In this document: positions 61,561 to 64,000 of the stretch, piece after piece
How the letters are laid out: each line of letters starts with the position of its first letter
How positions within the stretch are numbered: position 1 is the first letter of the stretch
NCBI GenBank assembly: GCA_940671915.1
Contig: CALNVZ010000218.1
Span: 38,696,253-38,760,252, forward strand
From: Paracentrotus lividus
Taxonomy: Eukaryota; Echinodermata; Echinoidea; Camarodonta; Echinidae
Length of the DNA: 64,000 nucleotides
Direction: 5' to 3'
Program-made: the position numbers and the translations under genes
The notes under the pieces: generated by a model
What the model was told of the DNA's origin: nothing
Database searches by the model: none
The model's input: the letters and a program-made list of their open reading frames with translations, nothing else

Positions 61561-64000
61561 CGAACAGGAAACTCGCGTTTAAAGAAGAAATATAGAACGC
61601 AATAATTATAAGAGGAGTGCTGTGTTTAAAGGATTATTCATTGTGTCAGAGTTTGAAGCATATTTGCGCAATGTCACATTAAGGAGAAAGATTTTTCAAC
61701 ATTTTTGCGAAGAAAAGGAGTCATTTTAAAATTTCAGTACATTTATTGGATTTTAGCTTAATTTATTTACGGCATCGATACAGGAAATGATAGAAAGTTT
61801 GTTCCTTTCTTTAATTTTTTGTGGAAGAATTCCTTGGTTGATTTATTGAGTTAACATTGGCTAGTTATGCTCATTTCAGAGACAGTTCTAATTTGATTGG
61901 GAAAAGAGAATTTCATTGTAAAATGATTATTACAATTATTACACGTTTAAGTCTCTTTTCCGATACATTAAATCCATGTATTGATTCTCTTCCAGATGTT
62001 TGTTTGTCGGCGTTCAAATATTGTTAGCATAATGTGTGTCCTATGTATTCTAAATTACCGTATCAATGGAGAAAAGGAGTGCATTATTGTTAGAATATTC
62101 ACTCCGCATGCCAGTAAAATGCTTGCGCGCAACAGCTTATAAATGGATACAGCGGAGCAACAATTTACGTCATAATAGCACAACAGCTTATTATAACAAT
62201 GATACGCGGTGCAACAATTTACGTATCAATTATAGATTGATCATTTGGTTTTTCCTTCAGGCAGATTTGACGAAGTGAGTAAATTGTTTTTTGTTTTGTT
62301 TTAAAACTGATAACGTTTGCTGTTGCCATGGAAATGGTTTGTATGTATAATAATAATAATATTGGATTTCTCGTGCAATTATGAGATATATTTCCATTCA
62401 TCAGTATGAATATTGCACTCGTCTTCGACTCTTGCAATATTCATTACTGATTGAATGGAATATATCTTTCATATTGCACTCAAGTGCATCCATATTATAT
62501 AAATTATTTACATATTCACTCCTCGTAAACAAGCATTAATTGGTTTAATGTATGACTTCTACGTTTGGAGGATTATTAGAAATATTTCGCGAAGTGAAGG
62601 AACATCAAGAAAGTGAAAATGAACTAGAAGTTTGATCGACAAACGGACAAGTAATTTCCGATATTGAATTCTAGCGAAGTTCCTGAGCCAAGGATAGAGA
62701 ATTTCGCTTATGACACGTATTACTCGGAAGATAATTTATGTGACTGATGAAAGATATCACAATCCAAGAAGAAACTTTGAACTCTGTTTGAGAATTTATA
62801 ACTATTTATGTAATTTTGCATATATAATATCTATTTTTTCTGAAGAATAGATGAAAATGTAAAGAAATATGCATTTATTTGTCTAAAGAGGTTTTTGATT
62901 TTTAATTACAAAACAAACAGAATTGGACTTTTTACAAATTTTCATTATTGCCTTTATCAAACATTCTAGAAAGGTGTTAACGATGACAGGCAGATTAGTT
63001 TGCGATATTAGCAATTTATATATACTGCCTGACCATTTGTTTGAATATATAAGAGGTCAAATAAGATGAAAGAGTATTTCAGGAGTTTTCAAACTAGAAT
63101 ATATGTAACAACGAACAAAAATGTGTTGTATTTACTGTACATTTCCCCTGATGTTTAGTAATTGTTTTAAAGGAACCGTCAACTTCAGAGTTTAAAGGAA
63201 CCGTATGACTGCAGAAATTTTGAGATCTTGAGATTTTCAGGTTGTATATTCTCATTTTAGGCAGAAATAGGTTTGTCTAGTATTAAATTCAAGTGAAAAG
63301 ATACATGAATTTAAGGGGCCGGGATGTAACTTATTGGTTTCGTGTTATGACGTCAGAAGCGGTGTTTTTGGTTTTCCTTCTGTGTCTAGGCCGTGGAGGG
63401 CGTTTACGAAATTAGCGAAGCCACAACTATCGCTATGTTTGATGTGATGAATTAATTGAAAGTCGACTGTTATTTTGGTTTTCCGAGACAGCCCAATGTT
63501 GTAAGTAGAAAATCACTACATATTATTTAAGATGAATAATCAATCTTTTGTTTAGTAATAATGATGAATAAAATGATAAAAGGATGTTTTGTATAAAAAG
63601 GGATTTTAAATTGAAGGTTTGTCATGGATCGTTCGATAATTTTGTACCACTCATTGGTTTTTGTGTTAGTACTGAGATGTTAATAGCGTAAAGTATGATA
63701 AATGTTGGTAAAATAATTTCAATATGAAAAGAACACAATTGTATTGATATATTACAAATAATTAACAGTTTTATAGTTTAGTTATGAATAAATAGAGACT
63801 GTGATAGAATGAGGTAGCGTTTGAGGTCTAGAAAATGAAAATTCAGTACAGAATGACAGAAAGTGGGTTAGGTCAGTAGGTTGAATTATAAGAAGAGGCG
63901 TATAGGATGAATATTATTCAGTGTTGAAAGGGCTTGGATATAAAAGGGTAGTGCTTAGTCTGTTTATAGCTTTGATTAGTCGGATTTGCTATTAAATTTA
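61561..64000. other. AT-rich DNA after the Bel/Pao relic
   Basis: No gene is recognised. It contains a fold-back (62370-62482), an AAT run (62350) and a short direct repeat GTTTAAAGGAACCGT at about 63165 and 63189. Part of it could be the 3' LTR of the Bel/Pao copy, but no matching upstream LTR was found by eye. Confidence 0.4.
62370..62482. repeat. Hairpin repeat
   Basis: ATATATTTCCATTCATCAGT and GAATATTGCA on the left pair with TGCAATATTC and ACTGATTGAATGGAATATAT on the right. Outer CTCGTGCAATTATGA and CATATTGCACTC add pairing. It is a fold-back of about 110 bp with a very short loop. Confidence 0.65.

Overview
The window is eukaryotic and AT-rich. It holds two multi-exon protein genes in a dense field of transposable elements, fold-back (MITE-like) repeats and microsatellites. 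Spliced exons with GT/AG borders, long introns, mixed retroelement classes (LINE, Ty3/Gypsy, Bel/Pao, Tc1/mariner, hAT) and TTAA-bounded MITEs point to an invertebrate deuterostome, most likely an echinoderm such as a sea urchin. The phylum is inferred from general resemblance, not from a search.

Gene 1 (+ strand, 3986-12672) has 10 coding exons whose phases all join. They encode about 343 residues: a basic Ser/Lys-rich head, a conserved segment resembling the plant SCI1 family of nuclear, splicing-associated proteins, and a charged helical tail. Gene 2 (+ strand, 16772-34947) is an intact CCDC174 orthologue: 10 coding exons, 546 residues, linked to the exon-junction complex. Its first coding exon of 13 codons lies 4.2 kb upstream of exon 2, and intron 1 holds a 5'-truncated LINE (17685-20490). 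The other introns of both genes hold many fold-back elements, some nested, a degenerate Tc1 copy, LINE fragments and minisatellites.

From about 35 kb onward I recognise no intact host gene. On the minus strand, 39.6-42.25 kb is a truncated Ty3/Gypsy element (5' LTR-like segment, gag, protease, reverse transcriptase). Next to it, 42.29-46.58 kb holds minus-strand pieces of an unusual mobile element: an integrase C-terminus joined to a PHD finger, an aspartyl-protease-like domain and a TatD-like metal-dependent hydrolase domain. A second unidentified coding relic (43.82-45.19 kb, perhaps extending to 47.8 kb) lies among them.

At 48.16-52.84 kb a minus-strand LINE ORF is split by a 3.9-kb element with long inverted ends made of arrays of a GTGATATCAC palindrome. 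That element also carries a 20-bp GGTCCAA minisatellite. A 2-kb fold-back with arms of almost 1 kb follows (52.9-54.9 kb), then a hAT/BED fragment (55.4-55.6 kb) and a decayed Bel/Pao element on the + strand (about 56.4-61.6 kb). The last 2.4 kb is non-coding apart from one hairpin repeat.
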